Assembly: GCF_023806565.1 (NCBI RefSeq)
Contig: NZ_JAMTDV010000102.1
Coordinates: forward strand, 35,379-99,378
Direction of reading: 5' to 3'
Origin: Accumulibacter sp.
GTDB lineage: Bacteria > Pseudomonadota > Gammaproteobacteria > Burkholderiales > Rhodocyclaceae
DNA length: 64,000 nt
The translations under genes and the position numbers were made by a program. The notes below the pieces were generated by a model, which saw only the letters and a list, made by a program, of their open reading frames with translations, was not told the DNA's origin and searched no databases. Of the stretch, positions 17,989-29,006 are shown piece by piece (the stretch's first letter is position 1; each line of letters starts with the position of its first letter).

Positions 17989-18717
17989 TCCGAGTTCGCC
18001 GGAACCGCCCTGTTCGTGCTCGTTGGCCTTTCGATCGTCATCGTGATGTTCGGGTCGGGCAGTCCCGTGCCGAGCGCGACTCCCAGCCTCGATGCTCGCC
18101 ACCTCATCGCAGGGTTTCTCTTCGGCTCGACGGGGGCTCTGATTGCGCTGTCTCCGGTCGGCAAGATAAGCGGCGCGCACATCAACCTGGCCGTCACGCT
18201 GGGCTTCCTTCTCATGCAGAAGCTTGATTTCCCAGTGGCGCTCGGCTAAGTGCTGGCCCAACTGGCGGGCGGAATCCTTGGATCTCTGCCGCTTCTGGCG
18301 TGGGGTTCATTGGGGCAAAGCGTGTCCTACGGTGCGACGTCGCCGGGTCAGGGCTACTTTACCCAGGCCGCCTTGCTCGGCGAGGTGGCAAACACCATCA
18401 CCATGGTCACGCTACTGACCGCTTTCTTGGCGTTCAGGCGAATTCGTCCGTTCACGCGCGCTCTTTTCCGCCCGCTTAACGTGATCATGGTGTATCTGAA
18501 GGCGGCAGTATCGGGCACCAGCACGAACCCGGCGCGCAGCCTCGGCCCGGCGCTCATCTCGGGCCAATGGCACGGTAAATGGGTGTACTGGGCCGGTCCG
18601 CAGACCGGCATACTGCTGGCACTTGTTGGCTGCAGTTTCCTGGCTCGACGCATCAAGGTCGCCAAGCTTTACCACTTCGATAGCGATCGCGACGGCCTGT
18701 TCCGCAGGGAATGTTAA
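17989..18717 (+). pseudogene. Aquaporin/MIP-family channel interrupted by a stop codon
   Basis: The frame reads SEFAGTALFVLVGLSIVI, GKISGAHINLAVTLGFLL, a TAA at 18247-18249, then VLAQLAGGILGSLPLL, SGTSTNPARSLGPALISG, and ends at 18717. This is a full MIP channel of about 240 codons. The in-frame TAA sits where a Tyr codon is usual (ALG-Y-VLAQ), so one base change explains it. A TAG at 17986 also cuts the expected N-terminus. The first NPA box reads N-L-A while the second is intact N-P-A. No frameshift is seen in the rest, so decay looks recent. Confidence 0.75.
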
Positions 18718-18920
18718 CGGCTTCCAACCAACATGGAAATCTGGCGCTGAGCGTCTGACCGGAGGCAGCATGGTCGGCGCCCGTTCCCGGAACTTTGGCA
18801 GTCGCCCATGGTGCCCAGCCGGAACAGGGCGTGCGCCGTATTCCAGTTCTGGCGACAGTGGGTGGAAGCAGTTTCGTCTGGGACAAAGGGCCGGTGTGGC
18901 AGACAGTCGTCGCACGAAAA
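18718..18920. other. Intergenic stretch without a recognised gene
   Basis: Between the aquaporin remnant and the secG promoter. Short open frames exist but none resembles a known protein. In many betaproteobacteria tpiA lies directly upstream of secG; no trace of it was recognised here. Confidence 0.5.
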
Positions 18921-18950
18921 TTGACCGGAAACGCGCAATCTGGCTATACT
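18921..18950 (+). promoter_or_regulatory. Sigma70-type promoter upstream of secG
   Basis: TTGACC (18921-18926) and TATACT (18945-18950) are separated by 18 bp, each one mismatch from consensus. It is placed about 65 bp before the secG start and could drive secG, the tRNA and the nuo genes. Confidence 0.7.
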
Positions 18951-19014
18951 CTGCAAGTTTTTTCTGCGTCGTCCGGTTGGCGACGCGCATGCGCCAGGTC
19001 GATCAAGAGGTAAT

Positions 19015-19386
19015 ATGGATTATCTGTTTTCCGTGGTACTGGTGGTGCACATACTCGCCGCGATCGGCGTGATCGGGCTGGTCCTGATGCAGCATGGGAA
19101 GGGCGCCGACATGGGCGCTGCGTTTGGCAGCGGTGCTTCGGGCAGCCTGTTCGGTGCTACCGGGTCCGCCAATTTTCTCAGCCGCACCACTGCGGTACTG
19201 GCGATGGTGTTTTTCGTGACCAGCCTGTCTCTCGCCTATCTTGCCTCGAGCAAGCCAAAAACGACTGGCAGTGTGATGCAGGATGCGGTAAACTCCGCGC
19301 CTGTTCCGGCAGCACCGGCCGGTGGCGCCGAGCAGGGGACAAGCCCGGCGAATCCAGATTCGAAGGCGAAAGATATTCCCAAGTAA
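19015..19386 (+). CDS. secG: Protein translocase subunit SecG
   Basis: 123 residues. SecG is the small, non-essential partner of SecYE in the inner-membrane translocon. The protein has two membrane spans (residues 2-22 and about 55-77) joined by the family-typical loop (QHGKGADMGAAFGSGASGSL, then FGATGSANFLSR). An Ala/Pro-rich tail follows. AAGAGGT lies before the ATG. It is preceded by a strong promoter and followed by tRNA-Leu and nuoA, the arrangement common in betaproteobacteria except that tpiA is missing upstream. Confidence 0.93.
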   Translation: MDYLFSVVLVVHILAAIGVIGLVLMQHGKGADMGAAFGSGASGSLFGATGSANFLSRTTAVLAMVFFVTSLSLAYLASSKPKTTGSVMQDAVNSAPVPAAPAGGAEQGTSPANPDSKAKDIPK

Positions 19387-19453
19387 TTCGGTTGCAAGGC
19401 AGCAGCGAGCGAAGCAGGATCCCTCGACGAGCTCGACCGTTGTCCGTGGTAAT

Positions 19454-19538
19454 GCCGACGTGGTGAAATTGGTATACACGCTATCTTGAGGGGGTAGTGA
19501 CTTCGGTCGTATGAGTTCGAGTCTCATCGTCGGCACCA
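19454..19538 (+). tRNA. tRNA-Leu (anticodon GAG), CCA encoded
   Basis: An 85-nt class II tRNA. The acceptor arms GCCGACG and CGTCGGC pair perfectly and are followed by A and the encoded CCA. The anticodon stem-loop CTATCTTGAGGGGGTAG shows anticodon GAG in loop CTTGAGG. A variable arm with a TTCG loop precedes the T arm (GTTCGAGTC). It sits between secG and nuoA as in other betaproteobacteria. Confidence 0.95.
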
Positions 19539-19597
19539 GGAGGAGCCATGCGGGGCGGGTGGCTGCAGTCTGAGTTGAAGTGCTTGTGGGGCGGATC

Positions 19598-19972
19598 ATG
19601 CTGGAAAGCTATTTCCCGGTCTTTGTCTTCATCCTGATTGGCATCGCATTTGGTTTCGCGCCGGTGATTGCTGGCATGGTGGTCGGACCGCATCGCCCCG
19701 ACAGCGAAAAACTCTCTCCTTACGAATGCGGCTTCGAGGCTTTCGAAGATGCGCGCATGAAGTTCGATGTGCGCTATTACCTGATCGCCATCATCTTCAT
19801 CCTCTTCGACCTGGAAGTGGCGTTCCTGCTGCCCTGGGCGACGATCTTCCGGGAGATCGTGCACACCGAGTCGGTCAGGTGGTTCGGTTTCCTCGAGATG
19901 CTGGTTTTCATCGCCATCCTGGTCGTCGGCTACCTCTATGCCTGGGCCAAGGGCGCTCTGGACTGGGAGTGA
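19598..19972 (+). CDS. nuoA: NADH-quinone oxidoreductase subunit A
   Basis: 124 residues, three membrane spans. A membrane-arm subunit of complex I, at the junction with the peripheral arm. Family features: [14 protein letters not shown] in the first loop, with the conserved Cys, and [20 protein letters not shown]. The ATG at 19598 gives the common N-terminus MLESYFPV; a GTG at 19580 is in frame but less likely. First gene of the 14-gene nuo operon. Confidence 0.95.
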   Translation: MLESYFPVFVFILIGIAFGFAPVIAGMVVGPHRPDSEKLSPYECGFEAFEDARMKFDVRYYLIAIIFILFDLEVAFLLPWATIFREIVHTESVRWFGFLEMLVFIAILVVGYLYAWAKGALDWE

Positions 19973-19975
19973 GTG

Positions 19976-20452
19976 ATGGGCATTGAAGGCATTCTTCAGG
20001 AAGGCTTCGTCACCACCACGGCGGACAAGCTGATCAACTACGTGCGTACCGGCTCGCTGTGGCCGATGAGCTTCGGGCTTGCCTGTTGCGCCATCGAAAT
20101 GATCCATGCGGGCTGTTCGCGCTACGATCTCGATCGCTTTGGCATCGTCTTTCGCCCCAGTCCGCGCCAGTCCGATGTCATGGTCGTCGCCGGGACGCTG
20201 ACCAACAAGATGGCGCCGGCAATGCGCAAGGTTTACGACCAGATGGCCGAGCCGCGCTGGGTGGTTTCCATGGGATCCTGTGCCAACGGCGGCGGTTACT
20301 ATCATTACGCCTACTCGGTGGTGCGCGGTTGCGACCGGATCGTTCCCGTGGATATCTACGTTCCCGGCTGTCCGCCGACTGCGGAAGCGCTGATCTACGG
20401 CCTGATCCAGTTGCAGAACAAGATTCGCCGGACCAATACCATCGCCCGCTGA
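19976..20452 (+). CDS. nuoB: NADH-quinone oxidoreductase subunit B
   Basis: 158 residues. Carries iron-sulphur cluster N2, the last electron carrier before quinone. The ligands are visible: the tandem Cys 37-38 ([11 protein letters not shown]), Cys102 (MGSCANGGG) and Cys132 ([10 protein letters not shown]). The ATG at 19976 gives [10 protein letters not shown]; a GTG one codon earlier is the alternative. It starts 3 nt after the nuoA stop. Confidence 0.97.
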   Translation: MGIEGILQEGFVTTTADKLINYVRTGSLWPMSFGLACCAIEMIHAGCSRYDLDRFGIVFRPSPRQSDVMVVAGTLTNKMAPAMRKVYDQMAEPRWVVSMGSCANGGGYYHYAYSVVRGCDRIVPVDIYVPGCPPTAEALIYGLIQLQNKIRRTNTIAR

Positions 20453-20476
20453 ACACAACCAACCCGAGAGTGAGTC

Positions 20477-21082
20477 ATGTCCGCCACGCTGGAAGCGCTT
20501 TGCCAGAACTTGCAGAAACATCTCGGTGATCGAGTCAAGTCCCTGAAGGTGGCGCTCGGTGAAGTGACCATCGAGGTCGATGCCGCCGACTACCTGGCGG
20601 TGATGCAGAACCTTCGCGACGAGCCGGAGTTGGCTTTCGAAGAATTGATCGACCTGTGCGGCGTCGACTATTCGACGTATGGCAATGTGGCGTGCAAAGG
20701 CAGGCGCTTTGCGGCAGTCAGCCACCTCTTGTCGATCACCCGGAATTGGCGCTTGCGCGTTCGCTGCTTCGCACCGGATGACGATTTTCCTTCGGTGCCG
20801 TCGGTCACTTCCGTGTGGAACAGCGTCAACTGGTTCGAGCGCGAGGCTTTCGACCTGTTCGGAATCGTTTTTCCGGGACACAGCGACCTGCGCCGTATTC
20901 TCACCGACTACGGCTTTGTCGGGCATCCGTTCCGCAAGGATTTCCCGGTCTCGGGTTACGTCGAGATGCGCTACGACCCGGAGCAGCAGCGAGTAATCTA
21001 TCAGCCGGTGACGATCGAGCCGCGCGAGATCACGCCACGGATCGTTCGCGAAGCGACTTACGGGAACGTCGACAATGCCTGA
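20477..21082 (+). CDS. nuoC: NADH-quinone oxidoreductase subunit C
   Basis: 201 residues, the 30-kDa subunit of the complex I peripheral arm, structural and without cofactors. The signature is seen in [19 protein letters not shown] and [19 protein letters not shown]. It is a separate gene here, not fused to nuoD as in enterics. It overlaps nuoD by 8 nt. Confidence 0.96.
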   Translation: MSATLEALCQNLQKHLGDRVKSLKVALGEVTIEVDAADYLAVMQNLRDEPELAFEELIDLCGVDYSTYGNVACKGRRFAAVSHLLSITRNWRLRVRCFAPDDDFPSVPSVTSVWNSVNWFEREAFDLFGIVFPGHSDLRRILTDYGFVGHPFRKDFPVSGYVEMRYDPEQQRVIYQPVTIEPREITPRIVREATYGNVDNA

Positions 21083-22328
21083 ATTGCGCAACTTTACCCT
21101 GAACTTCGGGCCGCAGCACCCGGCTGCGCACGGCGTTCTGCGAATGGTGCTCGAACTGGACGGCGAGGTCGTGATGCGGGCCGACCCGCATATCGGCCTG
21201 CTGCACCGCGCGACCGAAAAGCTCGCCGAGAACAAGACCTGGATCCAGTCCGTGCCGTACATGGATCGCCTCGACTACATGTCGATGATGTGCAACGAGC
21301 ACGCCTACTGCATGGCGATCGAAAAGCTGCTGCAGATCGAGGTGCCGCTCCGGGCGCAGTACATCCGCGTAATGTTCGACGAAATCACGCGTGTCCTCAA
21401 TCACCTGCTCTGGGTTGGCTGCCACGGTCTGGACGTGGGCGCAATGACCATGGTGCTCTACGCCTTCCGCGAGCGTGAGGACCTGATCGATGCCTACGAG
21501 GCGGTGTCGGGAGCGCGCATGCATGCAGCCTACTATCGGCCGGGTGGCGTTTACCGTGATCTGCCCGATCGCATGGCGCAATATCAGGAGTCGAAGTGGA
21601 AGACCGCCGCGCAGATCAAGCCGTTCAACGACGTGCGCAGCGGTTCGCTGCTCGACTTCCTCGACGATTTCGTCGGTCGTTTTCCGAAGCTGCTGGACGA
21701 GTACGAAACCCTGCTGACCGACAATCGCATCTGGAAACAGCGTTTGGTCAATGTTGGCATCGTCTCGCCCGAGCGCGCGCTGCAGCGGGGCTTTACCGGG
21801 CCGATGTTGCGCGGCTCCGGTATCGCCTGGGATCTGCGCAAGAAACAGCCGTACGAAGTGTACGATCGGCTGGACTTCGACATTCCGGTGGGAGTTACCG
21901 GTGACTCGTATGACCGCTATCTGGTCCGCATGGAAGAGATGCGACAGTCCAATCGCATCATCAAGCAGTGCATCGACTGGTTGCGGCAGAATCCGGGTCC
22001 GGTGATGTCCGACAACCACAAGGTGGCGCCGCCCGATCGTGCAGCCATGAAGTCCAACATGGAAGAACTCATTCACCACTTCAAGCTTTGCACCGAAGGC
22101 CTGCATGTCCCGGAGGGCGAAGTCTATTCGGCGGTCGAGCATCCGAAGGGAGAGTTCGGCATCTACGTGATTTCCGATGGCGCCAACAAACCGTATCGTT
22201 TGAAGATCCGCCCCCCCGGTTATGTGCACCTTTCGGCGATGGACGAGATGGTGCGTGGCCACATGCTCGCCGACGTGGTGACGATCATTGGTTCGCAGGA
22301 CGTTGTTTTTGGCGAGATTGACCGCTGA
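21075..22328 (+). CDS. nuoD: NADH-quinone oxidoreductase subunit D
   Basis: 417 residues, the 49-kDa subunit that with NuoB forms the quinone-binding pocket. The N-terminus shows [20 protein letters not shown], with the conserved His of the pocket. [15 protein letters not shown] and the C-terminal [20 protein letters not shown] with DR are also typical. Its last A overlaps the nuoE start (TGATG). Confidence 0.97.
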   Translation: MPELRNFTLNFGPQHPAAHGVLRMVLELDGEVVMRADPHIGLLHRATEKLAENKTWIQSVPYMDRLDYMSMMCNEHAYCMAIEKLLQIEVPLRAQYIRVMFDEITRVLNHLLWVGCHGLDVGAMTMVLYAFREREDLIDAYEAVSGARMHAAYYRPGGVYRDLPDRMAQYQESKWKTAAQIKPFNDVRSGSLLDFLDDFVGRFPKLLDEYETLLTDNRIWKQRLVNVGIVSPERALQRGFTGPMLRGSGIAWDLRKKQPYEVYDRLDFDIPVGVTGDSYDRYLVRMEEMRQSNRIIKQCIDWLRQNPGPVMSDNHKVAPPDRAAMKSNMEELIHHFKLCTEGLHVPEGEVYSAVEHPKGEFGIYVISDGANKPYRLKIRPPGYVHLSAMDEMVRGHMLADVVTIIGSQDVVFGEIDR

Positions 22329-22801
22329 TGCTGACTTCAGAATCCCTCAAGAGAATCGATCGTGAAATTGCCAAGTACCCGGCCGATCAGAAACAGTCGG
22401 CGGTCATGGCAGCTCTCGCCATAGCACAGGAAGAGCAGGGCTGGCTGTCGAGCGAGGCCATCGAGTTCGTCGCCAATTACCTCGGCATGGCGCCGATCGC
22501 TGCCTACGAGGTGGCCACCTTCTACAACATGTACGACCTCAAGCCGGTCGGCAAGTACAAGGTGTCGGTATGTACCAACCTGCCGTGCATGCTCACTGGC
22601 GGGGTCGACGCTGGTGAATATCTGAAGAAGAAGCTGGGTATCGGTTACAACGAAACGACTCCGGACGGTCTGATCACGCTAAAGGAAGGCGAGTGCATGG
22701 GCGCCTGCGGCGACGCGCCGGTGATGATCGTCAACAACCGGCGCATGTGCAGCTGGATGAATCCCGAGCAAATCGACAAACTGCTGGCGGAGCTCAAGTA
22801 A
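22328..22801 (+). CDS. nuoE: NADH-quinone oxidoreductase subunit E
   Basis: 157 residues, the 24-kDa subunit with 2Fe-2S cluster N1a. The four ligands are Cys82 and Cys87 (VCTNLPCML) and Cys123 and Cys127 ([12 protein letters not shown]). Overlaps nuoD and nuoF by one base each, so translation is coupled. Confidence 0.96.
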   Translation: MLTSESLKRIDREIAKYPADQKQSAVMAALAIAQEEQGWLSSEAIEFVANYLGMAPIAAYEVATFYNMYDLKPVGKYKVSVCTNLPCMLTGGVDAGEYLKKKLGIGYNETTPDGLITLKEGECMGACGDAPVMIVNNRRMCSWMNPEQIDKLLAELK

Positions 22802-24123
22802 TGGCGATTCTCGGTGCGATCAACCCGATGCTCAGCGTCGGTCTGGATGGCGATAATGCCTGGCGTCTGGCGGATTACGTCAAGCGTGGCGGTTACCGGG
22901 CGTTGCGGCGCATTCTCGAAGGCAAGATTCCGCAGGGCGACGTGATCAACGAGGTCAAGAAATCGGTCTTGCGCGGTCGCGGCGGTGCCGGATTTCCTAC
23001 CGGCCTCAAGTGGAGTTTCATGCCGCGCTCCTTCCCGGGTGACAAGTACGTGGTCTGCAATTCGGACGAAGGCGAACCTGGGACTTTCAAGGACCGCGAC
23101 ATCCTGCGTTACAACCCGCACTCGGTGATCGAGGGGATGACCATCGCCGCCTATGCGATGGGCGCTGCGCGCGGTTACAACTATATTCACGGCGAAGTGT
23201 GGGAGATCTACGAGCGCTTCGAGGAGGCTCTCGACGAAGCGCGCGCCGCTGGCTTTCTGGGCGCGGAGCTGCTCGGTTCCGGGTTCAGCTTCGACCTCTT
23301 CGCGCATCACGGCTATGGCGCCTATATCTGTGGCGAAGAAACTGCTCTGCTCGAGTCGATCGAGGGCAAAAAGGGGCAACCGCGTTTCAAACCACCTTTC
23401 CCGGCGTCTTTCGGTTTATACGGCAAACCGACGACGATCAACAACACCGAAACCTTCGCCTCGATCCCCTACATCATCAACATCGGAGGCGAAGCCTATC
23501 TCGAGGCCGGCAAGCCCAACAACGGCGGTACCAAGCTGTTCTCGGTTTCGGGGCATGTCAATCGCCCCGGCAACTACGAAGTACCCCTTGGCACGCCGTT
23601 CGCGACCCTGCTCGAAATGGCTGGCGGCATGCGTGGCGGCCGCAAGCTGAAGGGCTGCATCCCGGGCGGCTCGTCGGCGCCGGTGGTTCCTGCGGCGACG
23701 ATGATGGACTGCACCATGGACTACGATTCGATCAGCAAGGCCGGCTCGATGCTCGGCTCGGGCGCGGTCATCGTCATGGACGAAACCACTTGCATGGTCA
23801 GGGCGCTTGAACGTCTCTCCTATTTCTACTACGAAGAATCGTGTGGTCAGTGCACACCTTGCCGCGAAGGAACCAGTTGGCTGTACAAGGTGCTGCATCG
23901 CATCGAGAATGGCCAGGGGCGGGCCGACGATCTCGATCTGCTCGCGAGCGTGACCACCAATATCATGGGTCGCACCATCTGCGCGCTTGGCGACGCGGCA
24001 TCGATGCCGGTGCAGAGCTTCATCAAGCATTTCCGCGACGAGTTCGCGTACCACATCGAACACAAGAAGTGCCTTGTGCCCGTTGATGTGCAGCGCGCCG
24101 GCAGCGGCTTCTTTACGGCTTAG
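22801..24123 (+). CDS. nuoF: NADH-quinone oxidoreductase subunit F
   Basis: 440 residues, the NADH- and FMN-binding 51-kDa subunit carrying 4Fe-4S cluster N3. The glycine-rich nucleotide site is [16 protein letters not shown] and the cluster motif is [14 protein letters not shown], with a further Cys in [10 protein letters not shown]. The frame is open further upstream, but the ATG at 22801 immediately after nuoE gives the family N-terminus. Confidence 0.97.
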   Translation: MAILGAINPMLSVGLDGDNAWRLADYVKRGGYRALRRILEGKIPQGDVINEVKKSVLRGRGGAGFPTGLKWSFMPRSFPGDKYVVCNSDEGEPGTFKDRDILRYNPHSVIEGMTIAAYAMGAARGYNYIHGEVWEIYERFEEALDEARAAGFLGAELLGSGFSFDLFAHHGYGAYICGEETALLESIEGKKGQPRFKPPFPASFGLYGKPTTINNTETFASIPYIINIGGEAYLEAGKPNNGGTKLFSVSGHVNRPGNYEVPLGTPFATLLEMAGGMRGGRKLKGCIPGGSSAPVVPAATMMDCTMDYDSISKAGSMLGSGAVIVMDETTCMVRALERLSYFYYEESCGQCTPCREGTSWLYKVLHRIENGQGRADDLDLLASVTTNIMGRTICALGDAASMPVQSFIKHFRDEFAYHIEHKKCLVPVDVQRAGSGFFTA

Positions 24124-24134
24124 GGTGCGAGACG

Positions 24135-26462
24135 ATGGAAATCGAAATCGACGGCAAGCTGGCGAATGTGCCTGATGGCAGCACGATCATGGACGCCGCC
24201 CAGCAGCTTGGTGCTTATATCCCGCATTTCTGCTATCACAAGAAGCTCTCGATCGCGGCCAACTGTCGCATGTGTCTGGTGCAGGTGGAGAAGGCGCCGA
24301 AGCCGATGCCGGCCTGTGCCACTCCGGTCACGAACGGGATGAAGGTGTTTACGCACTCCGAACTGGCGGTGCAGGCCCAGAAAGGAGTGATGGAGTTTCT
24401 GCTGATCAATCACCCCCTCGATTGCCCGATCTGTGACCAGGGGGGCGAGTGCCAGTTGCAGGATCTGGCGGTCGGTTACGGTGGCAGCGCCTCGCGCTTT
24501 CAGGAAGACAAGCGAGTCGTCTTTCACAAGGACGTTGGCCCGCTGATCTCGATGCAGGAAATGGCGCGGTGCATTCACTGTACGCGCTGCGTTCGCTTCG
24601 GGCAGGAAATTGCCGGGGTGATGGAACTCGGCATGGCGAGCCGCAACATGCATTCCGAGATCACCACCTTCGTTGGTCGTTCGGTCGACTCGGAACTGTC
24701 GGGCAACATGATCGATCTCTGCCCGGTCGGCGCTCTGACCTCCCGGCCGTTCCGCTACACCGCGCGCAGTTGGGAGTTGTCGCGCCGCAAGTCGATCAGT
24801 CCGCACGACAGCGTCGGTGCCAACCTGACCGTGCAGGTCAAGAACAACATCGTGATGCGCGTCCTGCCGCGCGACAACGAGGAAGTGAACGAGTGCTGGA
24901 TCTCCGACAAGGAGCGCTTTTCGTACGAGGCATTGAATTCTCCGGCGCGCCTGGGCAAGCCGATGGTTCGGGTAGACGGTGCATTGCGCGAAGTCGACTG
25001 GAACGTCGCGCTCGATTACGTCGCGCATGCCCTCAGGGATGTCGTCGGCAACAGCGGCGGCGAGTCGCTGGCGGCACTGGCCTCACCGCAGGCCACGCTC
25101 GAAGAACTCTATCTGCTGCAGAAACTGACGCGTGGTCTTGGCTCGGGCAGCGTCGATTTCCGTCCGCGGCGGCGGGACTTCTCGGCCGATGACAAACTTG
25201 CCGGCGTGCCCTGGCTGGGACTTCGGTTCGCCGAAATCAAGGATCTCGATGCGGCGTTGGTGATCGGCAGTTTCCTGCGCAAGGACCACCCCCTATTCGC
25301 ACAGCGGTTGCGTCAACTGGCCAAGAAGTGGGGCAAGGTCAGTCTATTGTCGGTTGCTGGCGACGATCCACTGATCAAGTTGCACGCGCAGTTGACCGTT
25401 TCGCCGGCCGATCTGCCGCGGGCACTCGCTGCGGTCGTCAAGGCAGCGGCAAGGTTGAAGGGCGAACTGGTTCCGCCTGGGCTTGAGGCAGTCGAGCCCT
25501 GCCCGATCAGCGAAGCCATCGCGAGCAGCCTGCTCGCGGGCGAAAAACGGGCGCTGTTTCTCGGCAACGCTGCCGAGCAGAATCCGCAGGCAGCACAATT
25601 GCACGCGCTGGCGCTCGAACTTGCGAGACTGACCGGTGCCAGCTGCGGTTTCCTCGGGGAGGGTGCCAATAGCGTCGGCGGCCACGTGGCGAAAGCGCTG
25701 CCGACTGCGCTCAATGCGTACGAAATGTTCGCGCAACCGCGCAAGGCCTATGTTCTTCTCGGAGTTGAACCGGAACTCGATTGTCACAACCCGCAACAGG
25801 CACTTGCCGCGCTCAAGGATGCGGCGCTGGTGGTCGTGCTGACGCCGTTTGCCGATGGTCTGGTGCGAGACTACGCGGATGTGCTCCTGCCGATTTCGCC
25901 GTTCACCGAGACCGCGGGCACCTTTGTCAACGCCGAGGGGCGGGTGCAGAGTTTCCAGGGCGTCGTTCGCCCCCTCGGCGATTCGCGACCCGGCTGGAAG
26001 GTACTGCGCGTGCTCGGCAATCTGCTGGGACTGCCGGGTTTCGATCAGGACTCGAGCGAACAGGTGCGTGACGAAATCGCACCGCCCGGACAGGAATTCG
26101 TGGCCGGATTGAACAACGGACTCGCGGCTCTGCCCTTGTCGTTGGCCTTTGCCCGCAGTGGTCTGCAGCGCGTTGCCGATGTGCCGATCTATTTCGCCGA
26201 TCCGCTGGCTCGCCGCGCGCCGGCGCTGCAGAAGACGCGCGATGCGGCGGCACCGATGGCGCGCATGAGCGCGCAGACACTGGCGACGCTGCGTATCGGC
26301 GACGGCGTCCCGGTTCGCCTCAGGCAGGCCGACGGAGAGGTTGTGCTCACGGCTCGAGCGGACGAAACAGTACCGGCCGGCTGTGTTCGGGTTGCTGCAG
26401 CCCATGCTTCGACTGCGGCGCTGGGCGAGATGTTCGGTGCGATCAACGTGGAGCGTGCATGA
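24135..26462 (+). CDS. nuoG: NADH-quinone oxidoreductase subunit G
   Basis: 775 residues, the 75-kDa subunit. N-terminal ferredoxin-like domain with the N1b ligands ([18 protein letters not shown] and CATPV), the His/Cys site of N5 ([15 protein letters not shown]) and the N4 site ([15 protein letters not shown]). A molybdopterin-oxidoreductase-like domain without a catalytic centre follows (residues 220-690). The stop overlaps nuoH. Confidence 0.96.
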   Translation: MEIEIDGKLANVPDGSTIMDAAQQLGAYIPHFCYHKKLSIAANCRMCLVQVEKAPKPMPACATPVTNGMKVFTHSELAVQAQKGVMEFLLINHPLDCPICDQGGECQLQDLAVGYGGSASRFQEDKRVVFHKDVGPLISMQEMARCIHCTRCVRFGQEIAGVMELGMASRNMHSEITTFVGRSVDSELSGNMIDLCPVGALTSRPFRYTARSWELSRRKSISPHDSVGANLTVQVKNNIVMRVLPRDNEEVNECWISDKERFSYEALNSPARLGKPMVRVDGALREVDWNVALDYVAHALRDVVGNSGGESLAALASPQATLEELYLLQKLTRGLGSGSVDFRPRRRDFSADDKLAGVPWLGLRFAEIKDLDAALVIGSFLRKDHPLFAQRLRQLAKKWGKVSLLSVAGDDPLIKLHAQLTVSPADLPRALAAVVKAAARLKGELVPPGLEAVEPCPISEAIASSLLAGEKRALFLGNAAEQNPQAAQLHALALELARLTGASCGFLGEGANSVGGHVAKALPTALNAYEMFAQPRKAYVLLGVEPELDCHNPQQALAALKDAALVVVLTPFADGLVRDYADVLLPISPFTETAGTFVNAEGRVQSFQGVVRPLGDSRPGWKVLRVLGNLLGLPGFDQDSSEQVRDEIAPPGQEFVAGLNNGLAALPLSLAFARSGLQRVADVPIYFADPLARRAPALQKTRDAAAPMARMSAQTLATLRIGDGVPVRLRQADGEVVLTARADETVPAGCVRVAAAHASTAALGEMFGAINVERA

Positions 26463-27511
26463 TGGTCGATGCGCTGCAGGGACTATTGCAAGGTCTGTTC
26501 GGGGCGGCATTTCCGCTGGTCTGGGCCGTCCTCAAGATCGTGCTGATCATTGCACCGCTGCTTCTCGCGGTTGCCTACCTGACCTTCTGGGAGCGCAAGG
26601 TCATCGGCTGGATGCAGGTGCGCATCGGACCGAACCGGGTCGGACCCTGGGGCCTGATTCAGCCGATCGCCGATGGCCTAAAGCTGCTCTTCAAGGAAGT
26701 CGTGATCCCCACCGGTTCCGACAGGAGCGTGTTTCTGCTCGCGCCGATGTTCGCTTTTGCTCCGGCTCTGGCCGCCTGGGCAGTGATCCCGTTCAACGAT
26801 ACGCTGGTGCTGGCGAACGTCAATGCCAGCCTGCTCTACATCATGTCGATCAGCTCGATCGGCGTCTACGGGATCATTCTCTCGGGCTGGGCATCGAACT
26901 CGAAATACGCCTTTCTCGGCGGCATGCGCTCTGCGGCCCAGATGATCTCGTACGAAGTCGCCATGGGGTTGGCACTGGTCGTCGTGCTGATGGTGTCGAA
27001 CAGTCTCAATCTCGGCGACATCGTCGGTGCGCAGGGCCGCGGTCATTTTGCCGACAAGGGTCTGGGCTTCCTATCGTGGAACTGGCTGCCGCTGCTCCCG
27101 ATGTTTGTCGTTTATCTGGTGTCGATCGTTGCCGAGACAAATCGCGCGCCGTTCGATCTCGCCGAGGGTGAATCGGAGATCGTCGGTTTCCATGTCGAGT
27201 ATTCCGGGATGGCTTTCGCGGTCTTCTTCCTCGCCGAGTACGCCAACATGATCCTGGTTTCGACGCTGGCCTCGATCCTCTTTCTCGGCGGCTGGCTGTC
27301 ACCGGTCGGTTTTCTGCCGGATGGCATTCTCTGGCTGTTCCTGAAAATCTCGGCCGTCCTGTTCGTCTTTCTCTGGATCCGCGCCACTTTTCCGCGCTAT
27401 CGCTACGACCAGATCATGCGCCTCGGCTGGAAAGTGTTCATCCCGCTCTGCCTCGTATGGCTGGTCGTGGTCGGCGTCTGGATGATGTCACCTTTGAACA
27501 TCTGGAAGTGA
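26459..27511 (+). CDS. nuoH: NADH-quinone oxidoreductase subunit H
   Basis: 350 residues, about eight membrane spans. It connects the quinone cavity with the proton-pumping arm. The conserved segments are [20 protein letters not shown] and [20 protein letters not shown], with its acidic cluster. Two adjacent ATGs (26459 and 26462) overlap the nuoG stop; the first is used here. Confidence 0.97.
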   Translation: MMVDALQGLLQGLFGAAFPLVWAVLKIVLIIAPLLLAVAYLTFWERKVIGWMQVRIGPNRVGPWGLIQPIADGLKLLFKEVVIPTGSDRSVFLLAPMFAFAPALAAWAVIPFNDTLVLANVNASLLYIMSISSIGVYGIILSGWASNSKYAFLGGMRSAAQMISYEVAMGLALVVVLMVSNSLNLGDIVGAQGRGHFADKGLGFLSWNWLPLLPMFVVYLVSIVAETNRAPFDLAEGESEIVGFHVEYSGMAFAVFFLAEYANMILVSTLASILFLGGWLSPVGFLPDGILWLFLKISAVLFVFLWIRATFPRYRYDQIMRLGWKVFIPLCLVWLVVVGVWMMSPLNIWK

Positions 27512-27521
27512 GAGGCCAGGC

Positions 27522-28010
27522 ATGGGTTCGATGAAGGAAGTTTTCAACAGTCTACTGCTCAAGGAACTGTTCAAGGGCATGTCGGTGACCGGACGCTACA
27601 TGTTTTCGCGCAAGATCACCGTCCAGTATCCCGAAGAAAAGACGCCGCAGAGTTTCCGCTTTCGCGGTTTGCATGCGCTGCGGCGTTATCCCAACGGCGA
27701 AGAGCGCTGCATTGCCTGCAAGCTGTGCGAGGCGGTCTGTCCGGCCATGGCAATCACCATCGAATCGGACCAGCGGGCCGACGGCTCGCGGCGCACGACG
27801 CGTTACGACATCGACTTGACGAAATGCATTTTCTGCGGCTTCTGCGAGGAGGCATGTCCGGTCGATGCCATCGTCGAAACGCGGATTTACGAGTACCACG
27901 GCGAGACGCGTGGCGACCTCTATTACACCAAGCCGATGTTGCTGGCCAATGGTGACCGTTACGAAACGCAGATCGCGGCAGACCGCGAGCTCGACTCGAA
28001 ATACCGCTGA
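27522..28010 (+). CDS. nuoI: NADH-quinone oxidoreductase subunit I
   Basis: 162 residues with two 4Fe-4S ferredoxin motifs, [12 protein letters not shown] and [12 protein letters not shown]. These hold clusters N6a and N6b in the electron path to N2. The N-terminal amphipathic region lies on the membrane. It starts 10 nt after nuoH. Confidence 0.97.
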   Translation: MGSMKEVFNSLLLKELFKGMSVTGRYMFSRKITVQYPEEKTPQSFRFRGLHALRRYPNGEERCIACKLCEAVCPAMAITIESDQRADGSRRTTRYDIDLTKCIFCGFCEEACPVDAIVETRIYEYHGETRGDLYYTKPMLLANGDRYETQIAADRELDSKYR

Positions 28011-28022
28011 CAGGCAGACACG

Positions 28023-28625
28023 ATGGAATTCAAGACCTTCGTTTTCTACTTTCTTTCGGCGATCCTCGTGCTTGCCGGACTACGCGTCATCACCGCCCGC
28101 AATCCGGTGCACGCTGCGCTCTACCTCGTCCTTGCGTTCTTTACGGCGAGCGGCGTGTGGATGCTCTTGCAGGCGGAGTTTCTGGCCATCGCCCTGGTGC
28201 TGGTCTATGTCGGCGCGGTCATGGTGCTCTTCCTGTTTGTGGTCATGATGCTCGACATCAATCTCGACCGCCTGCGCGAGGGCTTCTGGAGCTACCTGCC
28301 ACTCGGATCGATCATTGCACTGCTGATGGTCGTGGAAATGGGTCTGGTGCTCGGTGGCAATTATCTCGGCCTGTTCGAGAGCAGCGTTGCCCAGGCCGCT
28401 GCCGAGGACAGCAATGTGCAGGCGGTCGGGCGCCTGCTATTTACCGATTATGTCTATCCCTTCGAGCTGGCGTCGGTGATCCTGCTCGTCGGGATCGTCG
28501 CTGCGGTGGCCCTGACGCAACGCGACAAGCGGAAGAACAAGGCGGTCAGCCCCTCGCAGCAGGTATTTGTCAAGGCGAGGGACCGCGTACGCGTGCTGCA
28601 GATGCCCGCCGAGAAGAGCGAGTAG
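28023..28625 (+). CDS. nuoJ: NADH-quinone oxidoreductase subunit J
   Basis: 200 residues, five membrane spans. The pi-bulge helix region is seen as [20 protein letters not shown]. The membrane-arm subunit lies next to NuoK. The C-terminal tail is basic. Confidence 0.95.
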   Translation: MEFKTFVFYFLSAILVLAGLRVITARNPVHAALYLVLAFFTASGVWMLLQAEFLAIALVLVYVGAVMVLFLFVVMMLDINLDRLREGFWSYLPLGSIIALLMVVEMGLVLGGNYLGLFESSVAQAAAEDSNVQAVGRLLFTDYVYPFELASVILLVGIVAAVALTQRDKRKNKAVSPSQQVFVKARDRVRVLQMPAEKSE

Positions 28626-28698
28626 CGCCGCGTTTGAAGCAAAACCGGGCGGCGGCGGGATGCCCGCACGCCGTGCAGAAGGAACCAGGGAGGCACCC

Positions 28699-29004
28699 TT
28701 GCTTACACTGTCCCATTTCTTGATCCTGGGCGCGATTCTGTTCGCAATCAGCGTTGTCGGCATCTTCCTCAACCGAAAAAATCTGATCATCATATTGATG
28801 TCGATCGAGCTGATGCTGCTGGCGGTGAACATGAACTTCATCGCCTTCTCTCACTACCTGCAGGATCTTGCCGGGCAGATTTTCGTCTTCTTCATCCTGA
28901 CTGTTGCCGCGGCCGAATCGGCCATCGGCCTGGCGATTCTCGTGGTGCTGTTCCGCAACCTGAAGACCATCCACGTGGATGATCTGGACAGCCTGAAGGG
29001 TTGA
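28699..29004 (+). CDS. nuoK: NADH-quinone oxidoreductase subunit K
   Basis: 101 residues, exactly the family length, when started at TTG 28699, which has GGGAGG 5 nt upstream. No ATG gives a sensible N-terminus: the frame is open upstream to 28567 but that part is not NuoK-like. Three membrane spans. The two buried glutamates of the proton path are in [15 protein letters not shown] and [14 protein letters not shown]. Confidence 0.95.
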   Translation: MLTLSHFLILGAILFAISVVGIFLNRKNLIIILMSIELMLLAVNMNFIAFSHYLQDLAGQIFVFFILTVAAAESAIGLAILVVLFRNLKTIHVDDLDSLKG

Positions 29005-29006
29005 TC

